Shown here piece after piece: positions 26,384 through 35,850 of a DNA stretch of 64,000 nt. The position numbers and the translations under genes were made by a program. Numbering within the stretch: position 1 is the first letter of the stretch; every line of letters begins with the position of its first letter. The notes under the pieces were generated by a model. It was not told where the DNA came from. It made no database searches and saw nothing but the letters and a program-made list of their open reading frames with translations. Source of the DNA: Synechococcus sp. LTW-R (lineage in GTDB: Bacteria; Cyanobacteriota; Cyanobacteriia; PCC-6307; Cyanobiaceae); NCBI RefSeq assembly GCF_014217875.1, contig NZ_CP059060.1:2170001-2234000 (forward strand). Direction: 5' to 3'.

Positions 26384-28021
26384 TTAGTCCGCCAGCGCCT
26401 CGGTACTGATGCTGAGGCCCTGGCGCTGAAGGCTGTGGCGCCTCCAGAAGGGTTGCTGGGCGGGGACGTCGACGCGGAAGTGACCGCCGCGGCTCTCGGC
26501 CCGGAACAGCGCTGACTCCATCAATAGGGCGGCCACCGTCGCCCGCTGTTGCAGGTCGTGGGCTCTGCCCAGCCAACGGGCCTGATCCTGGGGCAGCTTG
26601 ACCGCCCGGACCTTGTCCAGCGATTGCAGCACCTGGAGCAGGGGCTGCCCGCTGAGTTCCCCCTCGAGCTGCCGGCAGGCGCGGTATCCGGCTAGCAGGG
26701 CATGACCATCCCGCTCGACGCCGGCGACCTGCCAGCAGAGTTGGCGCAGTTGCTCGGTTTGCCGCGCGATCGTCTCCAGGCTGCTGCTCGGCTCGGCGGC
26801 GCTCAACGCCGTAACCGTTGGTTCATCCCTGGTGGGCCCGGCCGGGGAAAGCTCGATCTCCCGCAATTGCCGCGCATAGACGAGGCACTCCATCAGGGAA
26901 TTGCTCGCCAGGCGGTTGGCCCCATGGACGCCGCTGCTGGCGACCTCCCCGACGGCATACAGACCGGGGATGGTGGTGGCTGAGTGCCCATCGGTGCGGA
27001 CGCCGCCCATGCAGTAGTGGGCGGCGGGTGCCACCGGGATGGGGGCTTGCGTGGGCTCGAGTCCCAGTTCGCGGCAGCGCCCCAGGATCGTGGGGAATTG
27101 CCGCTCGAGCTTGCTGCTGCCCACGGGCCTGAGGTCGAGCCAGAGATGGGGAATTTGGCGCTCCCGCATGCGCTGGACGAGGGCCCGACTGACGGCGTCA
27201 CGGGGTGCCAGGTCAGCGCCGCTGAGCTGGCTGACGGGGCTGTCCCCTTGGTCATCGATCAGGCGGGCCCCTTCTCCGCGCACCGCTTCGGAGATCAGGA
27301 AGTGGGGGGCCCCCGGCAGCATCAAGGCCGTGGGGTGGAACTGGATGAACTCCAGGTCCCGCACCGCAGCACCGGCGCGATAGGCCATGGCGATGCCGTC
27401 ACCGCTGGCCTGTTTCGGGTTGGTCGTGTTCGCAAACAGGTGGCCGGCGCCGCCGGTGGCCAGCACGACCGCCCGGGACTGGAGCCAACGCACCGTTCCG
27501 TCCAAGAGAACCTGGAGGCCGCGGCAGTGGCCGTCCTGCATCCAAAGCTGAAGGGCCAGACCCCCTTGGAGGCGCTGCAGGCCTGGACGTTGCAGCACCT
27601 TGCGCTCCAGGGCGTCGACCAGGGCTCCACCGGTGCGGTCCTGGGCGTGGAGAACACGGCGATGGCTGTGGGCGGCTTCCAGGGTGGTGCTGAGCCCGCC
27701 GTCTTGGCGGTCAAAGTCCATCCCCAGCTCCAGCAGCCGTTCGACGCAGGCCGGGGCCTCACGCACGAGCAACTCCACTGCGGGGCGATCGCAGAGATCG
27801 GCGCCGGCCTTGAGGGTGTCCTCGAGATGGCTCTCGAAACTGTCTTCCGGCCGGGTCACCGCCGCGATGCCGCCTTGGGCCCAGCGGCTGGCGGAGCGGG
27901 GTGCACGGTCTTTGCTCAGCAAGAGGACGCTGAGGCCCGCGGGTAGCTCGAGGGCGGCCATCAAGCCTGCGGCACCCCCGCCCACCACGATGACGTCCCA
28001 ATTGGAGGGAATGGAGGGCAT
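26384..28021 (-). CDS. nadB: L-aspartate oxidase
   Basis: This 545-residue flavoprotein begins with the FAD motif VIVVGGGAAGLMAALEL and has ARWAQGG-like SRWAQGGIAAV, VRGEGARLID and the late GANRLASNSLMECLVY, which fit NadB. It oxidises L-aspartate to iminoaspartate, the first step of NAD synthesis. The length matches. It is downstream of psbU across the psbU terminator. Confidence 0.92.
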   Translation of the reverse strand: MPSIPSNWDVIVVGGGAAGLMAALELPAGLSVLLLSKDRAPRSASRWAQGGIAAVTRPEDSFESHLEDTLKAGADLCDRPAVELLVREAPACVERLLELGMDFDRQDGGLSTTLEAAHSHRRVLHAQDRTGGALVDALERKVLQRPGLQRLQGGLALQLWMQDGHCRGLQVLLDGTVRWLQSRAVVLATGGAGHLFANTTNPKQASGDGIAMAYRAGAAVRDLEFIQFHPTALMLPGAPHFLISEAVRGEGARLIDDQGDSPVSQLSGADLAPRDAVSRALVQRMRERQIPHLWLDLRPVGSSKLERQFPTILGRCRELGLEPTQAPIPVAPAAHYCMGGVRTDGHSATTIPGLYAVGEVASSGVHGANRLASNSLMECLVYARQLREIELSPAGPTRDEPTVTALSAAEPSSSLETIARQTEQLRQLCWQVAGVERDGHALLAGYRACRQLEGELSGQPLLQVLQSLDKVRAVKLPQDQARWLGRAHDLQQRATVAALLMESALFRAESRGGHFRVDVPAQQPFWRRHSLQRQGLSISTEALAD

Positions 28022-28045
28022 CAGGCCTGGGCTGACTGAGGCAAC

Positions 28046-28074
28046 AAAAAAGCCGTCGGGATGGCCCGACGGCG
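28046..28074 (-). terminator. Intrinsic terminator after psbU
   Basis: On the minus strand GCCGTCGGG pairs with CCCGACGGC (28052-28060 and 28065-28073), followed by a T run (28051-28046). It lies about 54 bases past the psbU stop and 25 bases before the nadB start. Confidence 0.85.
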
Positions 28075-28127
28075 GTCACCGGCTGCGGAATCTAGACCTC
28101 AGCTGTGCGCTTGAAGCGCTTGAGCAA

Positions 28128-28505
28128 TCAACGGTATTGGCCGTCGTTGATGCGATCGAAGCCTTCGTTGAGGGCGATGGACGCGGGGGTCACGGTGAAG
28201 TTGCCCTTGAACTTCTCGACCAGCTCTTTCTGGCGATCGGTCAGATCGAGGTTGAAGAGGTCATCAACACTGTTGTAAGGACCACCCAGCACGATCTTGC
28301 CGGCCAGGGTGGGGTACATCCCAGGGAAGGCCTGGAAGCGACGGACAGAGCAGTTGTTGAGGTCGATCTTGTCGCCGCGCTCGCTGATCTTGTCGTCAGC
28401 GATGTTGCGCATGGAATCGGCCTGAGCTGCGGGCGCGATGATCAGGCTGAGGAGCAGGCCGGCCATCAGCACTCCACTCATGAGCCACGAAACCAGCCGT
28501 TTCAT
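28128..28505 (-). CDS. psbU: Photosystem II extrinsic protein U
   Basis: From ATG 28505 this is 125 residues: a signal peptide (about 1-29, ending AAQA) for lumen export, then the mature protein with DLNNCSVRRFQAFPGMYP, KIVLGGPYNSVDDLF and DRQKELVEKFKGNF. PsbU (12 kDa) shields the Mn cluster of PSII. The helix-hairpin-helix character is typical. A leader hairpin GGGCTG/CAGCCC lies upstream (about 28540-28560). Confidence 0.93.
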   Translation of the reverse strand: MKRLVSWLMSGVLMAGLLLSLIIAPAAQADSMRNIADDKISERGDKIDLNNCSVRRFQAFPGMYPTLAGKIVLGGPYNSVDDLFNLDLTDRQKELVEKFKGNFTVTPASIALNEGFDRINDGQYR

Positions 28506-28621
28506 TGATAACTCCGTCTGAACGGGAACCACAGGGAGAGGGCTGCCTTGCAGCCAGCCCTGCAAACCTACAGGGAGCAGTCCTTGGGGCTGTTGGCTTT
28601 TAAAGAGGCTTTTGCAGTTCT

Positions 28622-29350
28622 TCAGATGAGGCCACTCCAGTGGGGTGACCAGAGGGCTGCGGCGAGAAAAAGTCCATCCACAGCCAGGGTTGTCGCCATG
28701 GCGGCTGCGGCGACTCTCCAGGCCCCATCGGGATGGTGCCAATAGCGCCGGCAGAGGTTCACGAGGACCGCTCCCGCCAACACGGTGACGCCGAGGGGAA
28801 TGGGCTCCAGGACTCCGATCGCGGCTTGCTGCAGCAGGAGGGTGGCTTGATCGATGGGTGCGTTGAGCACCTCGGTCCAATGGCGCATCACGCCGGTGAT
28901 GGCCATCACACCATCGGTGGCGGCGGTGCCTACAAGAGACGCCAGATAGAAGCTGGCTGCCAGGCGCCAGCGGGTGCGCAGACCGCAGAGCGCCAACGGC
29001 AGGGCAAAGGCCTCAATCGGCAAATGCCAGAGGGGGTGCAGGCGGCACCAACCCCAGAAGAGACAGCCGCCCAGCCAGCTGCCGCTGAAGCCGACCAGCA
29101 AGGTGCCGGTGGTGCTCCAGCGCTGCTGGGGGTGCTGAGAGAGGGCGATGCCCAGGAAAAGCAGGGGGGCGGTGAACAGGGCCGCACTAAAGGGGGCCAG
29201 ACGCACCCAGGGGGCCTGCAGAAAGACCGGAAGGGCCACCAGCAGGCAGCCTGAGAGCCAGAGCCCCCACCCCTTGGACTCGGCGGCGCGGCTCTGCGGT
29301 GCTGCTGGGGTCAGCGTCCGGGTGGTGAGGCTGGGCTGCACCCCGAGCAC
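28622..29350 (-). CDS. DUF3120 membrane protein
   Basis: This 242-residue protein has 6 or 7 membrane segments with SGSWLGGCLFWGWCRLHP and WHLPIEAFALPLALCGL, which I recall from DUF3120 proteins of cyanobacteria. Function unknown. The N-terminal 25 residues are hydrophilic. ATG at 29350 is used. It is divergent from uppP with a 97-base gap. Confidence 0.7.
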   Translation of the reverse strand: MLGVQPSLTTRTLTPAAPQSRAAESKGWGLWLSGCLLVALPVFLQAPWVRLAPFSAALFTAPLLFLGIALSQHPQQRWSTTGTLLVGFSGSWLGGCLFWGWCRLHPLWHLPIEAFALPLALCGLRTRWRLAASFYLASLVGTAATDGVMAITGVMRHWTEVLNAPIDQATLLLQQAAIGVLEPIPLGVTVLAGAVLVNLCRRYWHHPDGAWRVAAAAMATTLAVDGLFLAAALWSPHWSGLI

Positions 29351-29447
29351 AACGCCTGTAACGAAAGGTATCCAACCTTAAAGGGTGTGCGGCTTCTCAA
29401 TCCCCACCCCTGCGCATAAGGTCTGGCCTGATCCTTGTTGCCCCGCC

Positions 29448-30311
29448 GTGACCACCCTTCCCCCCCCTGAGTCGCTGGGGGTCTTGGAGGCCTGCTGGCG
29501 CTTCTGCGTGTTGGGGGTGGTTCAGGGGCTGACCGAGTTCCTGCCCATCAGCAGCACGGCGCACCTCAAGGTGGTGCCCGTCCTGTTGGGCTGGGGAGAT
29601 CCCGGAGTGGCGGTCACGGCGGTGATCCAGCTCGGCAGCATTGCCGCGGTGATTGGGTTTTTCCGCGAGGACCTCAAGCAGGTCATGGGTGCCTCGTGGC
29701 AGGCCTGGCGCAGCGGCCAGTGGACGACCCCTGAAGCGCGTCTCGGGCAGGCGATCCTCTGGGGCACCTTGCCGATCCTGGTGGCGGGCTTGGGCATCAA
29801 GCTGTTTGTGCCCAACTTCGATGAATCCCCCCTGCGCAGCCTGAGGTCGATCGGGGTGGTCTCCATCGTGATGGGCCTCCTGCTCGGGCTGGCTGAGCGC
29901 TGGGGCAGCCGGCGCCGGGTGCTCTCGGATGTGGTGGTGCGGGATGGCTGGCTGGTGGGCGTGGCGCAAACCCTGGCCTTGATCCCCGGGGTCTCCCGAT
30001 CAGGCAGCACCCTGACGGCCGCCCTCTTCGATGGCTGGAAACGCTCGGAGGCGGCCCGCTTTTCGTTTCTCTTGGGGATCCCCGCCATCAGCCTGGCCGG
30101 CTTGGTGGAGCTGAAGGACGCGTTTTCGGCCCCAGCCGCCGGTGGCGCGTTGCCGTTGCTGGTCGGGATCGTCTCGTCGGCCCTGGTCTCCTGGCTGGCG
30201 ATTGCCTGGCTACTGCGCTTTTTGCAGAACCACAGCACCTGGTGGTTTGTGGGGTACCGGGTCTTTTTTGGCTTGGGCGTGATTCTGTGGGCGGCCCGCA
30301 GCGTCGCTTGA
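29448..30311 (+). CDS. uppP: Undecaprenyl-diphosphatase
   Basis: From GTG 29448 this is 287 residues with the two UppP signature regions: VVQGLTEFLPISSTAHL at the N-terminus and LIPGVSRSGSTLTAALF in the second half. It has about 8 membrane helices. It dephosphorylates undecaprenyl pyrophosphate to recycle the carrier for peptidoglycan. An upstream GTG at 29385 would add 21 unmatched residues. Confidence 0.92.
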   Translation: MTTLPPPESLGVLEACWRFCVLGVVQGLTEFLPISSTAHLKVVPVLLGWGDPGVAVTAVIQLGSIAAVIGFFREDLKQVMGASWQAWRSGQWTTPEARLGQAILWGTLPILVAGLGIKLFVPNFDESPLRSLRSIGVVSIVMGLLLGLAERWGSRRRVLSDVVVRDGWLVGVAQTLALIPGVSRSGSTLTAALFDGWKRSEAARFSFLLGIPAISLAGLVELKDAFSAPAAGGALPLLVGIVSSALVSWLAIAWLLRFLQNHSTWWFVGYRVFFGLGVILWAARSVA

Positions 30312-30355
30312 TCCGCCTGCGACGCAAACTGAAGACAGTGAAGCCGTAGCGGTCG

Positions 30356-31747
30356 GTGTGGAATGAGCCTTCGGCTGGGGTCGTCCTTGCCGATACAGAA
30401 GGAGAGGTCCGGTTGCCCGCACCGGCTGTCGTCGATCGGGTGGAAGCGGATTCGATCGGGGATGAGTTGGGCATTCAGCCGGGGGATCGCCTGCTGAGCG
30501 TCAATGGGGTGCGCCCGAGGGATCTGATCGACCTTCAGTTCTTGGTTGGGGAGGAGGAGCTCTGCCTGGAGGTCCAGGACCCCGATGGCACGGTGCATCA
30601 AGTGGAGCTGGAAAAAGATGCCGATGAAGGTCTTGGTCTGGCCTTCACCGAAGCGCTCTTCGATGGCCTGAAGCAGTGCAATAACCATTGCCCGTTCTGC
30701 TTTATCGATCAGCAGCCTCCGGGGCACCGCCGCAGCTTGTACGTCAAAGACGACGACTACCGCCTGAGTTTTTTGTATGGCTCCTATCTCACCCTGACCA
30801 ACCTCTCGGCAGCGGACTGGGAGCGCATCGAGCAGCAGCGCCTCTCCCCTCTATTTGTCTCGGTCCATGCCACCAACCCGGATCTGCGCTCCCGGTTGTT
30901 GGTGAATCCCCGGGCGGCATTGCTGCTGGAGCAGTTGGCCTGGTTCCAGGAACGTCAGCTGCAGATTCATGCCCAGGTGGTGGTTTGCCCTGGCCTGAAT
31001 GACGGTGAGGCCCTGGAGCAGACCCTGAAGGACCTCTCGGGGTTTGCTGGTGGGGACTGGCCTGCGGTGCTCTCCGCCGCGGTGGTGCCGGTGGGCTTGA
31101 CCCGCTATCGCCCCGATGGGGATGGCTTGGTGCCGGTGGATCGGGCCTGCGCCCAGCGGGTGATTGCCCAGGTGGAGCCCTTGCAGGACGGCTTCCGCGA
31201 GCAGTTCGGCAGCCGTTTCGCTTGGCTCTCAGATGAGTGGTATCTGATGGCCGGCTATCCGCTGCCGGATCGGGCGGAGTACGAGGACCTGCCCCAGGAG
31301 GGCAATGGTGTGGGGAGTATCCGCTCCTTCCTGGAGGCGATGGATGAGGCCACCTCGGATCTCCCTGCTGCGCTGGCCACGCCTCGGCGGGTGAGTTGGG
31401 TCGTGGGGCTGTTGGTGGCGGAGGCCCTGCAGCCAGCGGTGGATCGCCTGAACCAGGTGGACGGCTTGGAGGTGCTGCTGCATGGTTTGCCCAGTCCCTA
31501 TTGGGGGCAAGACCAGGTGGTGACCGGCCTGCTGACGGGCTCCGATCTGCTCGAAGGCTTGGCGGGCGCTGACTTGGGGGATGAATTGCTGCTGCCGGCG
31601 GTGATGTTGCGCCAGGGGGAACCGGTTTTCTTGGACGACCAACCCTTCGATGCCGTTGCAGCGCAACTGAAGGCTCCGGTGCGCCTCGTTCATGGGGCGG
31701 ATGACATCGTGGCAGCGTGCTTGGGCGAATCAACATTCGGTCATTAA
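30356..31747 (+). CDS. DUF512 protein with PDZ-like N-terminus (TIGR03279 type)
   Basis: This 463-residue protein has a PDZ-like N-terminus (residues 22-85: VEADSIGDELGIQPGDRLLSVNG) and a radical-SAM-like domain whose cysteines C108, C112 and C115 (CNNHCPFCF) may bind a 4Fe-4S cluster. It matches the DUF512 family, called a putative FeS cyanobacterial oxidoreductase. No substrate is known. GTG 30356 is the most upstream start; a TTG near 30412 is an alternative. It overlaps the TolC frame at 31717 if that start is used. Confidence 0.82.
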   Translation: MWNEPSAGVVLADTEGEVRLPAPAVVDRVEADSIGDELGIQPGDRLLSVNGVRPRDLIDLQFLVGEEELCLEVQDPDGTVHQVELEKDADEGLGLAFTEALFDGLKQCNNHCPFCFIDQQPPGHRRSLYVKDDDYRLSFLYGSYLTLTNLSAADWERIEQQRLSPLFVSVHATNPDLRSRLLVNPRAALLLEQLAWFQERQLQIHAQVVVCPGLNDGEALEQTLKDLSGFAGGDWPAVLSAAVVPVGLTRYRPDGDGLVPVDRACAQRVIAQVEPLQDGFREQFGSRFAWLSDEWYLMAGYPLPDRAEYEDLPQEGNGVGSIRSFLEAMDEATSDLPAALATPRRVSWVVGLLVAEALQPAVDRLNQVDGLEVLLHGLPSPYWGQDQVVTGLLTGSDLLEGLAGADLGDELLLPAVMLRQGEPVFLDDQPFDAVAAQLKAPVRLVHGADDIVAACLGESTFGH

Positions 31748-31779
31748 GGTTTGGTCAGCATTTATTCGTAGAGAGCTCG

Positions 31780-33492
31780 GTGGGTCGCCTCGTTCACGCA
31801 GTTGTTGCGGCCACTGGAGTTGCGCTGTCTGGTTTTCCGGCTGTCGTCGTTGCCGCGGAACCGCAAGCCGCGCCCAAACCCAAGCTCGAGCTGATTGATC
31901 CACCGCCGGTTCCGCTGCCGTCGGCCTTCAGCACCAAGGGCCAGCGCCCCAAGTCCAACCCCAAGGTGTTGCCTCCGGCCGCCACGAAGCTGGATCCGGC
32001 CCTGCAGCGCCTGGCAGCTCCGGCGACCTTGGCCCTGCCGGACAAGACCGACCAGATCAAGATCGTCGAATTCCGTCCGCTCTCCTTGCTGGACGTCGAG
32101 AACCTCGCTGAAGTCAATAACCCCAACCTCAAGGCGGTCGCCAGCCGGGTGGATCAGGCCCAGAGCAACTTGAGGGCCACGATTGCGGCTTGGTACCCGA
32201 GCTTTGATTTCACGACGGGCAATCAGTTCCCGTCTTGGACCTACGGCCGTCAGTACAACTATTTGAACTCCATCGGTTCAACGACGGAAGGCGGCAACAC
32301 CCAGACCAACCGTTGGGCGGCGACAGCCAACCTCGGCTTCAACTGGGATCTGATCAATCCCCAGCGGGTCCCCCAGGTCAGCGCGGCCCGTGATGCCTTC
32401 GAGCAGGCCAAGAACACCTATCTGATCGCGCTGCGAGACCTGCGCCTGCAGGCCTCGCAGGCCTATTTCTCGCTCCAACTCAGCGATGACAATGTGCGCG
32501 TTGGTCAGACCTCTGTGCAGGCCTCGTTGGTCAGCCTGAGGGATGCCCGCGCCCGCTACCAGGCCGGTGTGGCCACCAAGCTGGAAGTCCTCGAGGCGGA
32601 GACCCAGCTCGCCCGTGACCAAAACATCCTGACGGAGGCCCTCGCCGAGCAGGCAAATGCAAGGCGGGATCTGGCCCGACTGCTGGATCTTCCCCAGAAC
32701 ATCACACCGACGGCCAAGCAGCCCTTGCGCCCCCTTGGCGTTTGGCTCCCTTCGCTTGAGGAGAGCATCTTGGGGGCCTATGCCTTTCGCGAAGAGCTGG
32801 ACAACGCGCTGCTGGATATCTCGGTCTCCAACAGCAACGCCAATGCCTCCTTGGGTGCGGTTCAGCCGTTCTTGAGCATCATCAACAACTTCGTGACGGG
32901 CCGAACCTTTGGTTACGCCGGTCTGAATGCCAATACAGAGGCAGGCTTCGGCATTAGCTCCGGTCAAACCTGGGCGACGGACAACACGGTCGGCTTGAAC
33001 CTGCGCTGGTCGATCTTTGATGGCGGCCGGGCCCGGGCGCAGTACCGCCAGTCCAAGCAGCAGGCTCAAGAGAACGCCTTCCGCTTTGCCGACACCCGTG
33101 ATCAGGTGCGCTTCCAGGTGGAGCAGAGCTTCAACAACCTGCGGGCCGATACCCGCACGATCCAGACGACATCGCGGGAGGTGCTCTCCGCTCGTGAATC
33201 GCTTCGCCTGGCCCGCCTGCGTTTCCAGGCCGGTGTGACCACCCAGCGGGAAGTTGTGGACAACCAGCGGGACTTGACCCAGGCCCAGCTGCGCTACGCC
33301 CGAGCTCTTGCTGACTACAACAACGGTCTGTCGGAGTTGCGCCGCCGTACCGGTCTCGATCAGATCGCGGTCTGCGAGCCGCCGAAGATGACGGCTATTA
33401 AGCCCCTGCAGGACGAGAACTACAACGTGCCCGTTCCCCCGGAGCCCCTGCCTCCGGCCTGCAGTGCGCCCATTCCGTCCACGAAGAGCTAG
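31780..33492 (+). CDS. TolC-family outer-membrane efflux protein
   Basis: From GTG 31780 this is 570 residues with a signal peptide VGRLVHAVVAATGVALSG then AVVVAAE, a Pro/Lys-rich linker, and long helical stretches with the repeat-like ALRDLRLQASQAYFSL and SARESLRLARLRFQAGV. This is the TolC outer-membrane tunnel used by type I secretion and drug efflux. A GTG at 31717 would add 21 residues and overlap DUF512 by 31 bases; I prefer 31780, which has GAGAG 5 bases upstream. Confidence 0.82.
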   Translation: MGRLVHAVVAATGVALSGFPAVVVAAEPQAAPKPKLELIDPPPVPLPSAFSTKGQRPKSNPKVLPPAATKLDPALQRLAAPATLALPDKTDQIKIVEFRPLSLLDVENLAEVNNPNLKAVASRVDQAQSNLRATIAAWYPSFDFTTGNQFPSWTYGRQYNYLNSIGSTTEGGNTQTNRWAATANLGFNWDLINPQRVPQVSAARDAFEQAKNTYLIALRDLRLQASQAYFSLQLSDDNVRVGQTSVQASLVSLRDARARYQAGVATKLEVLEAETQLARDQNILTEALAEQANARRDLARLLDLPQNITPTAKQPLRPLGVWLPSLEESILGAYAFREELDNALLDISVSNSNANASLGAVQPFLSIINNFVTGRTFGYAGLNANTEAGFGISSGQTWATDNTVGLNLRWSIFDGGRARAQYRQSKQQAQENAFRFADTRDQVRFQVEQSFNNLRADTRTIQTTSREVLSARESLRLARLRFQAGVTTQREVVDNQRDLTQAQLRYARALADYNNGLSELRRRTGLDQIAVCEPPKMTAIKPLQDENYNVPVPPEPLPPACSAPIPSTKS

Positions 33493-33578
33493 GTCTCGAG
33501 TCCGACTAACGTCAGCGACCAGCTGAGCGACTGCAGCTGTCTCTTCCTCTTCCTCTTCCTCGTCTGATCCGTCTGGGG

Positions 33579-34919
33579 TTGTTCCAGGGGTGCCTGGGCT
33601 GTCTGGCGGTGATCTTTGTCGGGATGCTGAACCGGGTGATGCTCACGGAGTTGGGCTTCCCGGGTTTGCTCGTCGGTGGGGCCCTGGCCCTGGAACAAGT
33701 CGTGGCCCCGGCCCGGATCCTGTTCGGTCAAATATCCGATAGCCGTCCCTGGGTGGGGCGCCACCGGACGCCCTACATCTGGCTGGGCTCGGCCCTCTTT
33801 TGCAGCCTGGCGGTGCTTCTGATTCCGCTGATCTTCCGGCTGCATGCGGCCTTTGGCTCCGGAGACGCCGGCGCGATCACGGCCGGCATTGCCGCCATCT
33901 GTGGGGTGGTGGCTTGCTATGGCCTGGCGGTCTCCTTGGCCACGACCCCCTATTTGGCGCTGGTGATTGACCTGACCAGCGAGGAGGAGCGCCCCCGAGC
34001 GGTGGGCCTGATCTGGTGCTTGCTCACGGTCGGCATCGTGGTGGGGGCGATTGCCACCAGCATTTGCCTCAAGGGTCTGGACGGGGTGAGCGATCCAGCC
34101 CTGCTGGAGCCCGCGCTGTTCCAGTTCTTGGCGCGTGTGGCCGTGGTGGTTTTTGCCCTAACCGTTTTCGCCACGTGGGGCATCGAGCCCCACGCCAGCG
34201 AACGCGCCATTAGCCGCTCGGAGGACCGGGAAGACGCGATCACCCTTGGGGATGCCTGGCGCTTGATCACCTGCAGCCGTCAGGTGCTGGTGTTTTTCTG
34301 CTTCCTGCTGGCCTTCACCCTGGCGGTGTTCCTGCAGGACCCGATCCTGGAGAGTTACGGCGCCGAGGTCTTCGGCCTGCCGATTGCGGCGACGGCTTCG
34401 TTGAGCGCCGTTTGGGGGGTGGGAACCCTGCTCGGTCTTCTGGTTGCGGGCCTCTGGTTGGTTCCCAAGCTTGGGAAGTTCACGGCAGCACGCTTGGGCT
34501 GTCAGTTGATCCTGTTGTCCTTGCTGCTCTTGGCGGCGGTGGGGGTCTTGGCCGATCCCAATGCATTGCGGATCGTGCTGTTTCTGTTTGGACTGGCGAC
34601 AGGGATCGGAACCAATGCCACCTTGGTTTTGATGCTGGACCTCACCCTTCCTGCCGTCGCTGGCACCTTCGTTGGTGTCTGGGGGCTCGCCCAGGCCTAC
34701 TCAAGGGCGTTGGGCAAGGTCATGGGTGGTGGATTGCTGGATGCCGCGCGTTGGCTGCTGCCCGATGCGCCAGCCCATGCGGCCTATGGCCTGGTGTTGG
34801 TGTTTGAGGCGGCCATTGCGGTCCTGGCTCTGGTGCTCTTGACCCGGGTCAGCCTGAAGCAATTCCGGGCGGATACAGCCAGCAATCTCGATCGTGTTCT
34901 CGCCGCGGAGCTGGGGTGA
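33579..34919 (+). CDS. PucC/BCH2-type MFS carrier
   Basis: From the first standard start, TTG 33579, this is 446 residues with about 12 helices; LNRVMLTELGFPGLLVGGA and DSRPWVGRHRTPYIWLG are typical of PucC-family proteins thought to handle (bacterio)chlorophyll delivery or assembly of antenna. The family usually has a few more N-terminal residues, and here they are readable upstream (LPLPRLIRLGLFQGCLG), back to CTG codons at 33537 and 33531, with an in-frame stop at 33507 and no ATG, GTG or TTG. The true start is therefore unclear. Confidence 0.78.
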   Translation: MFQGCLGCLAVIFVGMLNRVMLTELGFPGLLVGGALALEQVVAPARILFGQISDSRPWVGRHRTPYIWLGSALFCSLAVLLIPLIFRLHAAFGSGDAGAITAGIAAICGVVACYGLAVSLATTPYLALVIDLTSEEERPRAVGLIWCLLTVGIVVGAIATSICLKGLDGVSDPALLEPALFQFLARVAVVVFALTVFATWGIEPHASERAISRSEDREDAITLGDAWRLITCSRQVLVFFCFLLAFTLAVFLQDPILESYGAEVFGLPIAATASLSAVWGVGTLLGLLVAGLWLVPKLGKFTAARLGCQLILLSLLLLAAVGVLADPNALRIVLFLFGLATGIGTNATLVLMLDLTLPAVAGTFVGVWGLAQAYSRALGKVMGGGLLDAARWLLPDAPAHAAYGLVLVFEAAIAVLALVLLTRVSLKQFRADTASNLDRVLAAELG

Positions 34920-34921
34920 CG

Positions 34922-35725
34922 ATGCTTTCTCTTGCAATGCCCGAAGGGTTGGAGCGGCTCGGTGCGCTGCTCGATGAGGTGGCCGAGCGGCAACGCCAGG
35001 ACTTTGGTCAGCTCGATTCCGAGGCGAAGGCGGACGGCAGTTTGATTACCGCCTGTGACCGTTGGAGCGACGCCACCTTGGTCAAGGGGCTGGCTGAGCT
35101 CTACCCCGGAGAAGGGGTTTTGAGTGAAGAAGGCAGCCAGCGGGTTCCGACCACCGAGGCCTATTGGGTGGTGGATCCCCTGGATGGGACGACGAACTTC
35201 GCGGCGGGGATTCCCTATTGGGCGATTTCCCTGGCTCGCTTTGAGAATGGCGTGCCAGTGCTGGCGGTTTTAGATGTTCCGCCGTTGCGTCAACGGATCG
35301 TGGCCATCAGAGGCGGTGGTGCCTGGCGGAAGGACAAAAAATTGGGAGCTCCGTCGGCTCGCAACCAAGTGGCGGGCTGCGCGTCGCTCTGTAGTCGCTC
35401 GATCGGGGTGCTGCAGAAGCTTCCGAATCAGCGCTTCCCCGGAAAGATTCGTCTGCTGGGGGTGGCCAGCTTGAACCTGGTGAGTGTGGGGATGGGCCAG
35501 ACCATCTCCGCTTTGGAGGCCACACCGAAGATTTGGGACTTGGCGGCGGCCTGGCTGGTGCTCCAGGAACTGAACTGCCCGATGGATTGGTTGGTGCGCG
35601 ATCCGGGGCAGTTGGAGCCGGGTGAGGACCTCAGTGAGGCCAACTTCCCAGTGTTGGCAGCTCGCAACGAGGAGACCCTGGCGCGCTTTAAGCCCTGGGC
35701 GGACGCGTTGGTCGGCCGAGCTTGA
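34922..35725 (+). CDS. Inositol monophosphatase family protein
   Basis: From ATG 34922 this is 267 residues with metal-binding motifs GVLSEEG, WVVDPLDGTTNF and late WDLAAAWLVL, as in IMPase/CysQ-like Mg2+-dependent phosphatases. The substrate may be inositol phosphate, PAP or a sugar phosphate; not decidable here. It overlaps or abuts the PucC stop (TGACGATG). Its TGA (35723-35725) lies inside the -35 region of the rRNA promoter. Confidence 0.87.
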   Translation: MLSLAMPEGLERLGALLDEVAERQRQDFGQLDSEAKADGSLITACDRWSDATLVKGLAELYPGEGVLSEEGSQRVPTTEAYWVVDPLDGTTNFAAGIPYWAISLARFENGVPVLAVLDVPPLRQRIVAIRGGGAWRKDKKLGAPSARNQVAGCASLCSRSIGVLQKLPNQRFPGKIRLLGVASLNLVSVGMGQTISALEATPKIWDLAAAWLVLQELNCPMDWLVRDPGQLEPGEDLSEANFPVLAARNEETLARFKPWADALVGRA

Positions 35726-35753
35726 CCCCAGAGGGGCCGATGGTGTTATGGTT
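35722..35753 (+). promoter_or_regulatory. Putative rRNA operon promoter
   Basis: TTGACC (35722-35727) is a good -35, with TATGGT (35747-35752) as a possible -10 at a spacing of 19, wider than the ideal 17. It sits before the structured leader, which fits a transcription start near 35759. Other -10 choices (TTATGG at 18) are possible. Confidence 0.4.
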
Positions 35754-35789
35754 ATGTGCTGCGAGCAAACCGAAAGGCGAGTGAGCAGC

Positions 35790-35846
35790 GAACTGGAACC
35801 CGAGGTGACTTGGTGATGTAGGTTCGATCGGCGGCAGCGATGCCGC
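35790..35846 (+). repeat. rRNA-leader structural module, copy 1
   Basis: Unit 1: GAACT (35790-35794) pairs with GGTTC (35821-35825) outside; inside, CCGAG (35800-35804), loop GTGA and CTTGG (35809-35813) form a 5-bp hairpin. After a 5-base linker, GCGGCA-GCGA-TGCCGC (35831-35846) forms a second hairpin. Both loops are GNRA. Confidence 0.65.
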
Positions 35847-35850
35847 TGGT

